Positions 15,401 through 24,960 of a DNA stretch of 64,000 bases are shown piece after piece (position 1 is the first letter of the stretch; each line of letters starts with the position of its first letter). The stretch spans positions 626,863 through 690,862 of the forward strand of contig MEHQ01000774.1 of the NCBI GenBank assembly GCA_008828725.1, read 5' to 3'. The position numbers were made by a program, and so were the translations under genes. The notes below the pieces were generated by a model. It saw nothing but the letters and a program-made list of their open reading frames with translations, had not been told where the DNA came from and made no database searches. The DNA is from Saccharina japonica (Eukaryota > Sar > Phaeophyceae > Laminariales > Laminariaceae).

Positions 15401-17929
15401 GCGTTTTTTACTTGGTTTTAAGTATGTACCTTATTTTGGCCGCAAAAGGACGAGGTATACCGTGTTTTGGCCGCTGCCCTATTTTCAACTAACAACTACA
15501 GTAGTCGGCGACTAAGAGTCAGCCCACATTCAACACACGGCCCAGAAGATTAGGGATTACAGCCCATGCCACGTCAAGCTTACTGGGCACTGCATACAAG
15601 AAACAGGCAATACTCCTGTTGTACAAGTACTGCATACAGTAGTGCACAGAACACAGCCCAGAAACAAAACAAAAAAAACAAAGACAGACATGTCCGGAAA
15701 ATTCAAAAACTCAAAAACTGGCGGGGTGTATATTAATATCATTTTAGCCGGTTTTGGTTACCGTTACCTAAGACGAATATAACTTGACTATAGTATATAC
15801 AACGACTTGTACGGTCGACCTCAATCTTGACCTTGTTGGCCGTTTGACTGTTTGACTGTTGACTGGTGACTGACTTGCAAGTTTATACTGGTATACTACA
15901 AGCAGTACAGGCTGGTTCAAGCCTAGCACCCCAAACCCTCTCGCAGCCAAAGTTCACGCCGTTTGTTGGAGATAGACCCTGAAATTTGGCACCCATGCCA
16001 TATATGAATCGCTGCCGACCCGTTACCGGTTGGAACTTTTTGTTTTTGTTTTTATTCGCCAGAGTTTTTAATTCAAGTTTTTTTGGAGGCGATTTGGGTC
16101 TTAAGGGACCCCGAATTTTTGACAACTAAACAAACAAACAAACAAAAACATTCGTCAATGGTTCGGAAGAAGCATAAAAACACGTGTTCAAAAGTTCAGG
16201 TTTTATCTCATGAAAACTGCGTGAACATTAACATTTGGACCTTTGTGCGGTAAAACGTGCAAATCCCGTCGTCGCGTTGCAATTACTCAGTTTCTGCAAA
16301 TATTCAATTTTTTACCTGAAAAATGACTCTATATTAATCAAACGCAGTCAGGTCTTCGAATGTTTGCGTAAAACTTTGTACAAACATGCCTTGAACCACC
16401 TGAAACAGCTCGTTTAGAAAAACAAATGAATTCCTACGGAAACGCATGACCATGATTGACCTATTTGAAGGCCCGTGATTGCTCGGGTCACATTCTCGGC
16501 AGTAGTGCCACTTCTAGGTCCTCGAAAAACAAATGGCTCTACCTTCTTCCACTGTTCATGGCGGCCAGTTTGATACCAAATAGGTGACATTCGAGTTGAT
16601 ATTGCATGCGGCATTCGTGACTGCCAAAAATTGTGGTGATATGACTGAACCAGCTCGTATATGATACCAGATGTAAGGTGTATGCTATGTAATGATATAT
16701 ATACATGTGCTGGCTTCTGCTTCGAGGCCTTCGTGGACGGAAGAGCACCAAACAGCGCAACAAAATCAGCATTCTCTTCCCATATTGCGTCCTCCTACAC
16801 TCCTACTCGTACACGTTTTCGGATTTTGCGCTGCTATGTAGCGATCACTCTACAGCAGCACATATCTGCGTAACCCGTCATGAATCAGTCAAGAGACCCA
16901 TACAACGAGGGTCATAAACAAAACGAACCGGTACTCTATTAATAGTCGTATGCATACCCCAATGAATCCAACAAACAAGGCAGTAGTAGTATTTCATTTT
17001 ACAGAGTTGGTTGCAGACGACCGATGTCTACGTAGAGTGGGAGTCTCTCTGTCCTTTATTTCGAGGGTGAGCATACCCATCTCATTGTTCTACGAATCCT
17101 CTTATTGTTTGGTGATACGCTTACTCACCGCATCCAGCAGCTCCTCCCTCTCGTCGTCCGTCAAAGTCCTTATCTCCCGGCGCACGTACTTCACCATCAC
17201 CATCTCCTCCAGCCGGTTCGTCACCTTGCCGTCCCCATCGACCTCCTCCAGCACAACAATATTCTCATCGAGCTGGGTGAGGACCACAATTGTCACCGCC
17301 CCTGTTGCCGTAGCCTGCACTTCCCCTACTCCGCCCGAGCTGCTGCTGCTGCTGCCCGCGCGTACTTCCCAGCGATAGTCAAACCCCTCGCGCGCCCCCA
17401 CGACTGCGAGAGTAGTGTCGCGGTGAGGCTCGATGAGTTTGACATCCTTCAGCCAAGGGTAGTCCTGACCAGGCTTCCCGTCCCGAACGTGGTAGTAATT
17501 GAGTGCCGTGAACTCGAGGGTTGCGACGGCAGCAGCAGCAGCAGGAGCGACAGCAGCAGCTGATGAGGGGTCGCGAATAGGTCGCATGTCGGCATTCGCA
17601 ATGTCGCCGGCGTCAGCTCCGATTTCGAAAAACCCTAGGGTCGCTGCCGTGCTCTGGCTGGCTGTGCTCCGACCCCACAGTACACTGCATACCGCCACGA
17701 AGGCGAAGCTGCACACAACTGCAACAACAAGCCTCCACGAAGCACTTCTCCCAGCCTCAGGGTCTCGGAGGTTGTGCTGTAGCGGATGCTTCTCCCCCAT
17801 GACAGGGTAGCTGCTGCTTCTGCACCTTGCCGATCTTGGGAGTAAACTGCCGTAAGACGTCGGTTTCTGGGAGTCGTCGACCGATCCATGTTTTTCATAA
17901 GGAGATGGGCCCTCGTTGGGAGGAGCCAT
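1..17929 (-). CDS. Tyrosinase-family type-3 copper protein, gene A (partial, 3' end beyond the window)
   Basis: Multi-exon gene on the minus strand. Joined coding parts are 17929..17129, 9879..9751, 8302..8081, 7386..7268, 3511..3178, 2482..2300 and 443..1, giving about 743 visible residues. Every intron begins GT and ends AG, with phases 0,0,0,2,0,0, exactly as in gene B. The family binds two coppers through six histidines and oxidises phenols to quinones. CuA candidates are H299, H312 and H321 (exons 2 and 3); CuB candidates are H472, H476 (HGPVH, exon 5) and H609 (DPTFWPMH, exon 7). The N-terminus has a cytosolic tail and one membrane anchor near residues 66-85, so a type II membrane protein is predicted. 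By eye it matches gene B at about 92% of residues in exon 3, 81% in exon 5 and 77% in exon 6. No disabling change is visible. The last 45 or so residues lie outside the window. Tyrosinase, catechol oxidase and an inactive paralogue cannot be told apart here. Confidence 0.85.
444..2299 (-). other. Gene A intron 6
   Basis: A 1856-bp phase-0 intron with donor GTGATC and acceptor CAG. A short GGTC/GGTCGATC tract lies near its 3' end (about 585-622). No gene or transposon is recognised in the rest, and the sequence is not visibly alike to intron 6 of gene B. Confidence 0.7.
2300..2482 (-). CDS. Gene A exon 6: cysteine-containing insert between CuB ligands
   Basis: 183 nt, 61 codons, the same length and phase as gene B exon 6. 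It starts MSSGTCGCQGYDLTQGDDY after one leading Val codon and ends GEHSQ before donor GTGATC. The acceptor (CGCAG at 2483-2487) was chosen because both genes share it and an in-frame TGA lies just upstream in gene A, which rules out a longer exon. The acceptor lacks a good pyrimidine tract, so this boundary is the least secure of the gene. Confidence 0.75.
3178..3511 (-). CDS. Gene A exon 5: first two CuB histidines
   Basis: 334 nt: one base completes a proline codon split with exon 4, followed by 111 codons. It reads YISRAVGEQCQAGVDGYL and further on SSHGPVHLWLGGNIDCD, where HGPVH is the HxxxH pair of a type-3 CuB site. It ends KPKE before donor GTGAAA. The length is identical to gene B exon 5, with about 90 of 111 residues the same. 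Confidence 0.88.
5876..5980 (+). repeat. Repeat R1, solo 3' segment (copy a)
   Basis: About 105 bp containing CTCCGTCCCGGCATTGTAGG and GACTACGGCCGTGCA. It matches the 3' ends of the two full R1 copies (5999..6492 and 44847..45345) and another solo piece at 57105..57208. It lies immediately before a full R1 copy. Confidence 0.8.
5999..6492 (+). repeat. Repeat R1, full copy 1 (about 0.5 kb dispersed repeat)
   Basis: It begins GGTTGGGTTGGCGTCGGTTG and ends with the 105-bp segment described for copy a. It is closely matched along its whole length by 44847..45345. No terminal inverted repeats and no protein are visible, so its class is unknown (a SINE-like or deleted element is possible). Confidence 0.8.
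7268..7386 (-). CDS. Gene A exon 4
   Basis: 119 nt, phase 0 in and phase 2 out. It reads VKDGRWAYTEIPNVYEGNPG and continues to PWNTNDR plus a split Pro codon, before donor GTGAGT. The start was set at the AG (GAAAAG) in front of GTC AAG GAC because gene B has an equivalent AG in front of CTC AAG GAC, giving both genes the same exon length. Confidence 0.8.
7447..7600 (+). repeat. GGTC/GTAGGT short tandem repeats in gene A intron 3
   Basis: A patchy microsatellite of GGTC and GTAGGT units just upstream of exon 4. On the gene's strand it reads ACCTACC/CCGACC and is pyrimidine-rich. Gene B has the same kind of tract at 52340-52495, also just before exon 4, so it predates the duplication. Confidence 0.75.
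8081..8302 (-). CDS. Gene A exon 3: CuA site core
   Basis: 222 nt, 74 codons, phase 0 on both sides. It opens FHDGMGFLVSHSLITNTFEF and contains the typical PYWDF after VNPKLTV. The two histidines in HDGMGFLVSH are nine residues apart, the usual CuA spacing. It ends DLDDKM before donor GTGAGC; the acceptor is TTGTAG. 68 of 74 residues equal those of gene B. Confidence 0.9.
9751..9879 (-). CDS. Gene A exon 2: first CuA histidine
   Basis: 129 nt, 43 codons. It reads MFQLWAVRVDGGNGKELYGE and ends NGTCDH before donor GTGAGA. The RLHF histidine (residue 299) is the best candidate for the first CuA ligand. The acceptor is GTGGCAG, preceded by a short GATGAT with no strong pyrimidine tract. One residue differs in the first two positions from gene B (MF versus MY). 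Confidence 0.88.
10850..11870. repeat. Tandem array, about 200-220 bp period, about 4.5 units
   Basis: The landmark GGGTCGATA/GGGACGATACC recurs at about 11010, 11208, 11408, 11628 and 11847, giving spacings of about 198, 200, 220 and 219 bp. Each unit also repeats a CCCC(A/T)GATCAGAAA-like block and a TCTACAACTC block. Units have diverged noticeably. The array lies wholly in intron 1 of gene A. Confidence 0.85.
13270..14340. repeat. Degenerate GGTGTAGCAAC minisatellite
   Basis: The word GGTGTAGCAAC or close variants (GATGTAGCA, GGTGTAGCTA, GTGTCAGCAA) recurs at least ten times at irregular 40-100 bp spacing, for example at about 13381, 13489, 13659, 13700 and 13840. Short ORFs in this tract are artefacts of the repeat. 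Confidence 0.65.
14850..15479. mobile_element. Mutator-like non-autonomous TIR element (630 bp) with 9-bp target duplication
   Basis: The ends are inverted copies: GGGCAGCGGCCAAAA at the left and its reverse complement at the right. Similarity continues for about 85 bp inward, including GGTACATACT and AAAACGCAC. The flanks carry an identical 9-bp direct repeat TATTTTCAA (14841-14849 and 15480-15488), the length typical of Mutator-like elements. It has no transposase ORF. The right 315 bp recur nearly unchanged at 37035..37353. Confidence 0.85.
17129..17929 (-). CDS. Gene A exon 1: membrane anchor and N-terminal extension
   Basis: 801 nt, 267 codons. The chosen ATG (17929-17927) aligns with that of gene B (MAPPN versus MALPN); an in-frame ATG nine codons upstream is not shared. 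Residues 1-65 are hydrophilic and keep GSVDDS, PTS and SLLPRS in both genes. Residues 66-85 are a hydrophobic anchor. A variable Ala-rich stretch (around 128-140) follows, then a well conserved block with YHVRDGKPGQDYPWLKDVKL and YRWEVRA. A Ser-run comes next, and the exon ends YVRREIRTLTDDEREELLDA before donor GTGAGT. The end block is typical of the sequence just before a tyrosinase domain. Confidence 0.88.
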
Positions 17930-18120
17930 CGTGCACAAGGCAAGAAGAGGGCGCACCCAGGTGATGAATGCTGGTCGCTAATACCGAGGTGCGGGGGGCT
18001 TTTGACCCGCACTTGCTCCTCTGGCGAAGCGAGTGCCCGTGTTATCTGCGGCTCCTCTCCACCACCAGCCACGAGAGACTTACTCCCGCCATTTTTTCTC
18101 CTCAACTCCTTTGTTTTTCG

Positions 18121-18445
18121 GCGCGCCCTATGTGCAGGAGCAATCTGCAAAAAGTTTTGCAGGCTGTGTGTGGTCAATTTCTACCTTGCCCGTCGACCCA
18201 GACCGAGCCAACCCCAGACACAGCCCTAACCCTACCCCTTACCCCTACCCCTACCCCGAACCCGGACCCGAACCCCAACCCTTTGGGGGGCACGAGGTGG
18301 GCAGGGGCAGCAAAGCGGCTCGGCCGCTTATTTTCATGTCGTTTTTCCGAAACAAATCATGCGGCCCAAAAGGCCACAACCTTAGCCATAGAAACCGGCA
18401 TCCTGCACGAAACGTTTTGGAGGTTGCTCCTGCACATAGGGCGCG
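18121..18445. mobile_element. Foldback/MITE-like element upstream of gene A
   Basis: The inverted ends share GCGCGCCCTATGTGCAGGAG and further matching bases over about 45 bp. The flanks (TTTGTTTTTC and CTTGTTTTTT) look like a decayed target duplication. The centre (about 18220-18285) is a telomere-like CCCTAACCCTACCCC tract. It ends 192 bp upstream of the gene A start codon, so it lies in the probable promoter or 5' UTR. Confidence 0.65.
18220..18285. repeat. Telomere-like C-rich tract
   Basis: Degenerate CCCTAA, CCCCTA and CCCGAA units in a run of about 60 bp, inside the foldback upstream of gene A. It is far too short and degenerate to be a chromosome end. Confidence 0.6.
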
Positions 18446-21370
18446 TCTTGTTTTTTATCATACCGTGAGCCAGTGTCATGCTCCAGCATTTCATTTTTCG
18501 ACGCGATGATGGGCTCGGACGCGATCGTGTGACGTTGTTGTTGCGATCTTGCATTTTTGTGAAACTCATTTTCCTGGTCACCGAACAGACTGTAACAAAA
18601 ATAAATGCATCACTCTGAGACAAAACACAAGCAAGTACGATGTACTGCTGTAGTAATGCGCACGGCAGTACCCGAAGGTAAGTGAACGGTGCTGAACGAG
18701 CCGTGATGTATCACGCTACGAGTACTGTATGGGCTATGACCCTTATAAAAACGCCTCGTAGTGTTTTTTCGTTTTCGTTTTTCCATCCCATTTACTTTAC
18801 TTCCATCCTTCTTTGCCTCTCTCCTTCCTACCGTTTGTTATGGCACAATAATTCTGGGTTAGTTTTTCACATGTAGACCCCTGGGTGGACTACCACCATA
18901 TCGTATAAAATGCAAAATGAAACCCAATATGATACGAACGGTCACCTCCTAGGCTACACCGTTCTTGTCCCCCCTGCTACTTCTTTATGAAACCCCCCCC
19001 ACACATATTTTTATCATCAGGCTAACCCGCAACCCTGATTGGGCCCGCTCCATTTTTTCAGCGGGGCTATCTTTCACTCACAAAACCCAACAATCATACC
19101 GACTTGTTCCAACCTTATTCCCCCCCTCTCTTGAGCGTCAGGGCGGGCGGGTGGGAAAGTCGATCAATTGTAATGGGCACAGTGTCGTCCCCTGAGCTAC
19201 GAGCTCTCGCCAGTGCTACGTACACCGACCGTCTATGACCGGGGCAGCAGGTCTCGAGGCTCCACGCTCTGACCACCTGCTGTCTTCCCGTCTACCCCGC
19301 ATGCCCGTTTTTTCGAATTCCAAAACGCCTTCACAAACTACACATCCCTTCGGGAGGTTACATTTTGCAGGCGTAACTCAGATCCGGGGTTGCAGAATTC
19401 CAGGACTGTCCCCTGCTCAAAACAAGTATATATGCACAGTAGGTCCTCGACATACCCAGTGAAAGGAAATAATTTGATTGTTCTGATACTCCAGACCCCG
19501 ATACATGATCTACCACAATCGATACGTGGCATTATCCACTCGTATATCCAATTCAAGCAACCCAACAAACCATACAAAATTTCCCATCGCGTCAATTCCT
19601 ACTAAAACAAACGACCCAAACAACTATTATTTACTGCTGTAGTCAATACTACGAGTGCTAAAACCCAACAGCCCCGCCGCTCAACCTCCACCTCCTGCCC
19701 CATATTCCACGGGTATGCCACATAGTTTCAGCCTTGGCTTCACGTCGCCGCAGCATATGCCGCATCCCGCAAATCCGCAGAGTGGGGCCGCGGTGGGGAA
19801 GGAGGGTATCGGGTGGGTAGCTTCATCGTCTAAATCAAGTACAATACGTAGTTAGACTACGAATCACATAATTATGCGCTATGTCTGCAAGTGTAATTAT
19901 AAGCATGCCTCTAATCCCCCCTCATGGTTATTCACAGCAAAACAGTAGTGACAACAACGTCTGTCTCGATTTATAATTTATTTTCCTTGATATTTTCGTG
20001 GGTATCATTATCCACGAAAATTAACTACGAGGATGCTGCACCATATCGCCATGTCAGATCGGGCAATACAGAATCCAATGTCTATAGCACACATGCTGTT
20101 TTGGCAGCACAGCAGTATCCCTCCGTTGTTCTACAGTAGTATATAACTTGTACGGTAATTTCCAAGGAATGGGTTGACAATGCTCTGAAATACCGCGACC
20201 TGGGTGGACAGCAGTGCGCGAAGCATGCATTCACAAATCATCACTGATTTTCCATCACGTAATCCTGCACTGTAGAATCAAGCAAAACTCAGCAGTTTTT
20301 TTCAACACATGAACGTAACAAACTCTTCCTCCCTGATATGAGTTGCCAACCAGCAATGGATAGACACATATGTATGTGCGGGTAGCATGCATTAACACAA
20401 TAAGAGCAAACAATCACAACCCCCCCTAGCAATAGAGACGACGTCAATGCCTGGATACACACCGCAGTACAAGAACATCGTGTCTTGCTGTACATACAGT
20501 CAGGTAGCAGTAACTTGTTGTGGTAGGGTTCCATCATACCATGTGGTAGTTTTACCAGTACGTTAGATAGGAGCTGTGGTGATCATATTCCCATAATAAA
20601 AAAACATACAATGTACGACTACTGCGGTAAAGTACCAGATACACCACAACTATACTCCTAGCTCAAATACACCATCTAAAACACAGAGGCACAAAAACAA
20701 AACAAAATAAAGACTCAATACTCGTACACCAACAATAAAATAGTCCAAACTGGAAATACAACATGCCTGTTTCCTACGATCAAATAGAAAGGTGGGCGCT
20801 CTACAGCAGTCCATCTTCCATCCATTCGCTTGACGCCGTTGTTGCTGACGTTACTTCTTCTGCTGCTGGTGTGCTCCTCCCCCTCGAGCTCCATTTGGTT
20901 CCCTTCCCCCCCCCCCCCCCAAACCGAATCAGGCCAATCTCGTTTCCTCTGCCGTTCTAATGTGCTCTTGTACTACACAGGCTCTTCCTGGGGTCGTTTT
21001 CGAACGAAATGTGGCACGCATCAGGTAAATCACGGCTACAATTTTCGCGTAAACTACAGATCCATCCAAGGAAAATGTTATAGTTTATGCAACAAATATA
21101 CGGTTTCCACTCGGTGGTGTGAACCAGCTCATAGAGATCACGACTACAGATTGCCTGCATAAAAATAGACCATGATGTGGGGATCGGTGATATGTCCGAT
21201 GTGTGGAATACATCCACTAATCAGATTGTCGCGTGTGTAGAGACGAGTAGCGGGCCGCACGTACCCCCAATTATGCCGTTATGCAGACACTATAGAAGCA
21301 TCTGCTTGATAGGGTACGTGCACACTCTGGGGGAGCCCGAATACTACCGTAAACCTGGCTTATGCTGGGT
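18446..21370. other. Intergenic region, no gene recognised
   Basis: The sequence is AT-rich in places, with scattered short ORFs that show no domain and no repeat copies elsewhere in the window. A C-run sits near 20907-20920. I see nothing I can support as a gene. Confidence 0.5.
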
Positions 21371-21464
21371 CATGACAGGGTAGATACCCCGGCAGCCAGG
21401 TTGATATCCGAGAAGACACTTTGTATACTCTTCGAAATATGCCCTTGACGCTCTTCATGATCAT

Positions 21465-21908
21465 CTCTGCCCTACGCACCCCCCGCCTCCACTCCCTTTC
21501 TTTCAACGAATGCCCCTTTTCTTTCATGAGGTCGGCCATCTCCATCTTCAAGCTCGTGTACACGGGGGACAGCGGTTCGTCCCTTTCGTAAACGTTCTGG
21601 CGGGGAGAGTGCGCGGTCTCCACCAGGCGTGGTCGAAGTATCCCCCCGGCCCGCAGTGATTCCACTTGAAGTTATCGTACGTGTGCGTCTAGGAGAGTGA
21701 TCGAGCATCCATCTGGGTAATCACATCGCGGTTGGCGACCTTGTTCTCGATGGCGGGGTTGCCACGCATGCCCGTCTTAATCTCAAAGCCGTCGACGTCT
21801 AAGCTAACCAGGCCGAAGGGGAACACGTCGCTCCGATGGTGGACGTTGCAATTCTCGTAGACGCTGAGTTACTGGGTGTAGCTCGTGCTGTCCAGGAGGG
21901 TGACATAC
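21465..21908 (-). pseudogene. Tyrosinase last-exon fragment (third copy, dead)
   Basis: Reverse-strand translation recovers the exon 7 pattern of genes A and B: TSYTQ, then FPFGL, DVDGFEIKTG, NRDV, YDNFKWNHC, then in another frame PLSPVYTSLKMEMADLMKEK. The part carrying DPxFWPMH is missing. There is an in-frame TAA at 21869-21871 (where A and B have a Tyr codon) and a TAG at 21690-21692, plus at least one frameshift after the KWNHC stretch. The homology breaks abruptly at about 21908, where an unrelated Gly/Arg-rich ORF begins. Confidence 0.85.
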
Positions 21909-22535
21909 GTTTCTGGAGGAGGTCGACGAGTCGTCTCCGTTCTGGCGACCTCTCGCAAAGTCCCGCCGTCCTCCAGGGCTGCGGTCAACCCCTCCCCGGT
22001 TGCTTATTCCGAAGCTAGTTCTCTGACGGCGTCCGGTTCCACCACCAGCGCCAGACTGGCCTCCTCCGGTTCCGCCACCACTGTCACCACCATGACGGTG
22101 GTGGGTGCCACCACCCCTAGAGCAACCACCTTCAGAGCCACCACCCCCAAGGCGGTGGTCTTTTTCCCCATCGCCGATGTGGCCACGCTGCTGTATGGCT
22201 TTGCTGCGCTCTTCCTGCTCCTCCTCAGAGGTTGGCGAGGACACATAGTCCTGGGCTTCGTCGTGGGCCTGTCGAAGAGCCTTGACGAGAGCAAAGGTCG
22301 GAGCCACCCTCTTTCGGTCCGTGTATGACGTAGTTTCATTATCAGCCCAAGCCCTTTCGACCGACAGGAGGTCTGCCGTTTTCACCGACCTCCTCCTGAC
22401 CAACTTCAGGAGCTCGACGGCCTGGACTAAGACCGCGTTCGCCAACTCGGGGGAGAACTCCTCTCGTGTCGATGAGGCCAGGACACTGCTGTTAAAGAAG
22501 GCAGCGTCCCCACGTCGTTTCGACCAGGAGTTCAC
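21804..22535 (-). CDS. Hypothetical Gly/Arg-rich ORF fused out of frame to the tyrosinase fragment
   Basis: 243 codons on the minus strand. Residues 1-100 are mixed and plausibly helical (for example SPELANAVLVQAVELLKLV); residues 128-205 are rich in Gly, Arg, His and Ser, like nucleic-acid-binding tails of gag proteins or RGG proteins. The last 35 or so residues are tyrosinase DNA read in the wrong frame, so the ORF's end is an accident of the junction. I do not recognise a family. It may be a gag-like relic or not a gene at all. Confidence 0.35.
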   Translation of the reverse strand: MNSWSKRRGDAAFFNSSVLASSTREEFSPELANAVLVQAVELLKLVRRRSVKTADLLSVERAWADNETTSYTDRKRVAPTFALVKALRQAHDEAQDYVSSPTSEEEQEERSKAIQQRGHIGDGEKDHRLGGGGSEGGCSRGGGTHHRHGGDSGGGTGGGQSGAGGGTGRRQRTSFGISNRGGVDRSPGGRRDFARGRQNGDDSSTSSRNVCHPPGQHELHPVTQRLRELQRPPSERRVPLRPG

Positions 22536-22769
22536 GCCCTGTTCGCGCGTCGAAGAGGGCGGGGTCGGAGCGGCGGCGGGGCCCCTATTTCTATGTGCTC
22601 GAGCTTAGGCCTCACGTTCCCGGGAAGTAGCGGTGACTACCTCCTTCCCCGCTCGTCCCGTTTCTTCCAACTCGCGATGTACGTCTCGACAACGCTTTCT
22701 CCGCCGGAGGTTCGTCTCCCTCTCCCGTTATTGCACCCGCTCCAAACTCTGGAGTGTTCCGGTTGGTCC

Positions 22770-23193
22770 GACGTTAGAAACCACCGTAAAGAAGAACTGA
22801 CCGAAGTCTAGTGAAGTCAAGGGGGTAAAGGGGGCTCCATCGCTCCATCCCTTCGTGCCAGTATCCAGATAATGTTCTTACCAAAAACCCGTCCGGGAAA
22901 ACCAAAATCATTGGCAATATCTTCTGTCTCGCCTTATGGCAACCTTCCGGGATTTCATCATCTGCACCTCGTAACCGCGACAACCCCTTGCACGAGGTGA
23001 TCGATTGTGAAATCCCGGGAGGTTGCCATAAGGCGAGAGAGAAGATGTTGCCCAGGTGTGTATTAGAAACCACCGTAAAGAAGAACTGACGGAAGTCTAG
23101 TGAAGTCAAGGGGGCAAAAGGGGGCTCCATCCCTCCATCCCTTCGTCCCAGTATCCAGATAATGTTCTTACCAAAACACGTCCGGGAAAACCA
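22770..23193. repeat. Direct repeat - inverted repeat - direct repeat cassette
   Basis: Two copies of a 128-bp unit (about 22770-22900 and 23066-23193) begin AGAAACCACCGTAAAGAAGA and differ at only a handful of positions. Between them lies a palindrome: 22915-22957 pairs with 23008-23050 at about 40 of 43 positions (core GCCTTATGGCAACC). No ORF of note. It could be a small foldback element flanked by a segmental duplication. Confidence 0.75.
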
Positions 23194-23761
23194 AACTCCC
23201 GCCGCATATTACAGTTACACAATTCACACGTACGTATTCGCACGATCAGACACATCAGACATGGGTGCGACTTATGACGAACGTATGACCAACGGTTGTG
23301 AACAACACGAAGTACACAAGCGATTATCGTATGGATTAATGTATCGAAAACTACCCCGAGACCATACGGTTTGAGGAGGATTTTGCTTCGTTTTCGACAA
23401 TTCAGCGACTGCTCCAGCCACAGAGCGCGCGTTCGTAAAACGACCTATTCCTTGGTCATCTATGAGATGTCCTGGTTTACGCTGTCGATCTCTCGTGAGA
23501 CTGTTAATAGCAGCTTTCCTCAGGTAGCACGGCACGGCGGGGTTGTGGGCATGTCGCTCTGGAAAACCAACGACTCACAAGCAGTCCTGACGAAATATCT
23601 CGTTTTACGCTTCCCGCTAACTGAATTGTGTTGATTCTTCGCCGAGTCACTTCTGGTAGGCGTCGTCCCGATGCCCAAGCAGCACCGGCTCTGATGTTGG
23701 TCCACAGGAAGATCTGCGTCGAGTGACTTTAACCTGCTGCGGAGTCGATTAGAGCCGCAAA

Positions 23762-24960
23762 ATGGAGCAACACATTTCCGCCCAAAGGTCTGACCCTCCT
23801 TCGTCTTCGCACACGCTAACCCACGTGCACCATGCTCCGTCGGTAACGGTGGGACAGGAAGCGGATCCAACTCTGCCCGACGAGCCAGCGGTGAAACCAC
23901 CGCCTCCAGTCAGATCAACTGGGCGTTATTCCCGTCTAAATACTGAAGGTTCGCGCCTCTCGTCATACAGAAGCGGCCCAGTGCCCCCCGCTGGCCCTTT
24001 GGGCACAGAAAGAGCCCCTTTTTGCGATTTTCCGCCAACGAGGGTGGATAGCATGAGGCCAGGAACCGTGGGTTCGGAATCGCCTTGTACACTCAAGGCT
24101 CGGTGCCCCCGGACGGTGGCACCGCAGGTCCAAACTGCTGAGGCCTAGTGCCCCCGAACGGGGGCACCACAGGCTCAAACTAACGAGGCCCAGTGCCCCC
24201 AAACGGGGACACTGCAGGCCTGAACTGCAAATACGCCCCCCGACGGATGGGCACCGTCGGTGTTTGACCCTACTCTCGAATACTCAACTGATATATTGGT
24301 GCTGTTCTAGTAGCCCCCTTCTTATTTTTCGCAGTTGTCTCCATCGTCGTTTGTCGTTGATGACGCGTCATACTCTTGCGCGGAGCAGTATTTAACGGAC
24401 AAAAAATGTAGGCTCTTTGAGGACCCCCGCGGAGTTGAACTCAACATTTCATCGCCAGACCCAAGCAAACATGAACGCGTTCGTCCAGGCGTACGTAACT
24501 TCGACTCTGTTGTTTCGGACCGATAGAAGCAGCACGCCGTATTATCTGGCGCCTATGCTAAATTCCCGCAGACCTCCGCCATGAGGAATCACCGTTTGTG
24601 CACGGGCACCAAACTCTTGGCTGAAGCCAGCCCTCTGGACCCAATGTGAAGCATTGGTCTCTGGGCGGACGACCGCAGGGCCAGTGACCGCCGCCAGTCG
24701 AGCGGAAACATATTCTCGGAGAGGCGCTTTCTACCGTCCTCGATGGCATTCGCGAAAGTGAGGCCCATTTGGCAATCCCTTCCTCCTGTCGTCAATTCTT
24801 CACTGCCGCTGGGAGCACCGTAATTCACGAGAATTCCACAACGCCGCCGCCTTGCCCGTTGGCCGCGGCCAGCGCTTGCCAAGGTGCTCTCTCGGATGTT
24901 TCACCTTTTGCTCGGACGCGCCGGGCGATCAAAGCCCTGAAAGTTTGGCGATAACTTCTG
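23762..24960 (+). pseudogene. Retroelement gag-like region (eroded)
   Basis: This stretch precedes the protease in a Ty3/gypsy layout and is broken into short open pieces (23762..24148, 24335..24526, 24852 onward). It is Pro/Ser/Thr-rich with no recognisable zinc knuckle. The assignment rests on position, not on motif. Confidence 0.45.
24091..24226 (+). repeat. Three tandem 45-bp units, each with a hairpin
   Basis: Units start at about 24091, 24136 and 24181 with GGCTCGG/GGCCTAG/GGCCCAG. Each has a self-complementary core such as GTGCCCCCGAACGGGGGCAC. A 45-bp period is 15 codons, so the repeat would keep frame if translated. Confidence 0.8.

Larger units (their letters stand above)
9880..17128 (-). 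other. Gene A intron 1 (7.2 kb, repeat-rich)
   Basis: A phase-0 intron with donor GTGAGT. It holds a tandem array (10850..11870), a degenerate minisatellite (13270..14340), a Mutator-like element (14850..15479) and an AAAC microsatellite near 16126-16147. No exon-like or conserved coding sequence was found in it. Confidence 0.7.

Noticed and set aside
18220..18285. True telomere
   Set aside because: It is only about 60 bp, degenerate, and embedded between the arms of a foldback element.
19655..19855. Pro/Ser-rich 66-codon ORF in the intergenic region
   Set aside because: Short, low complexity, with no supporting context.
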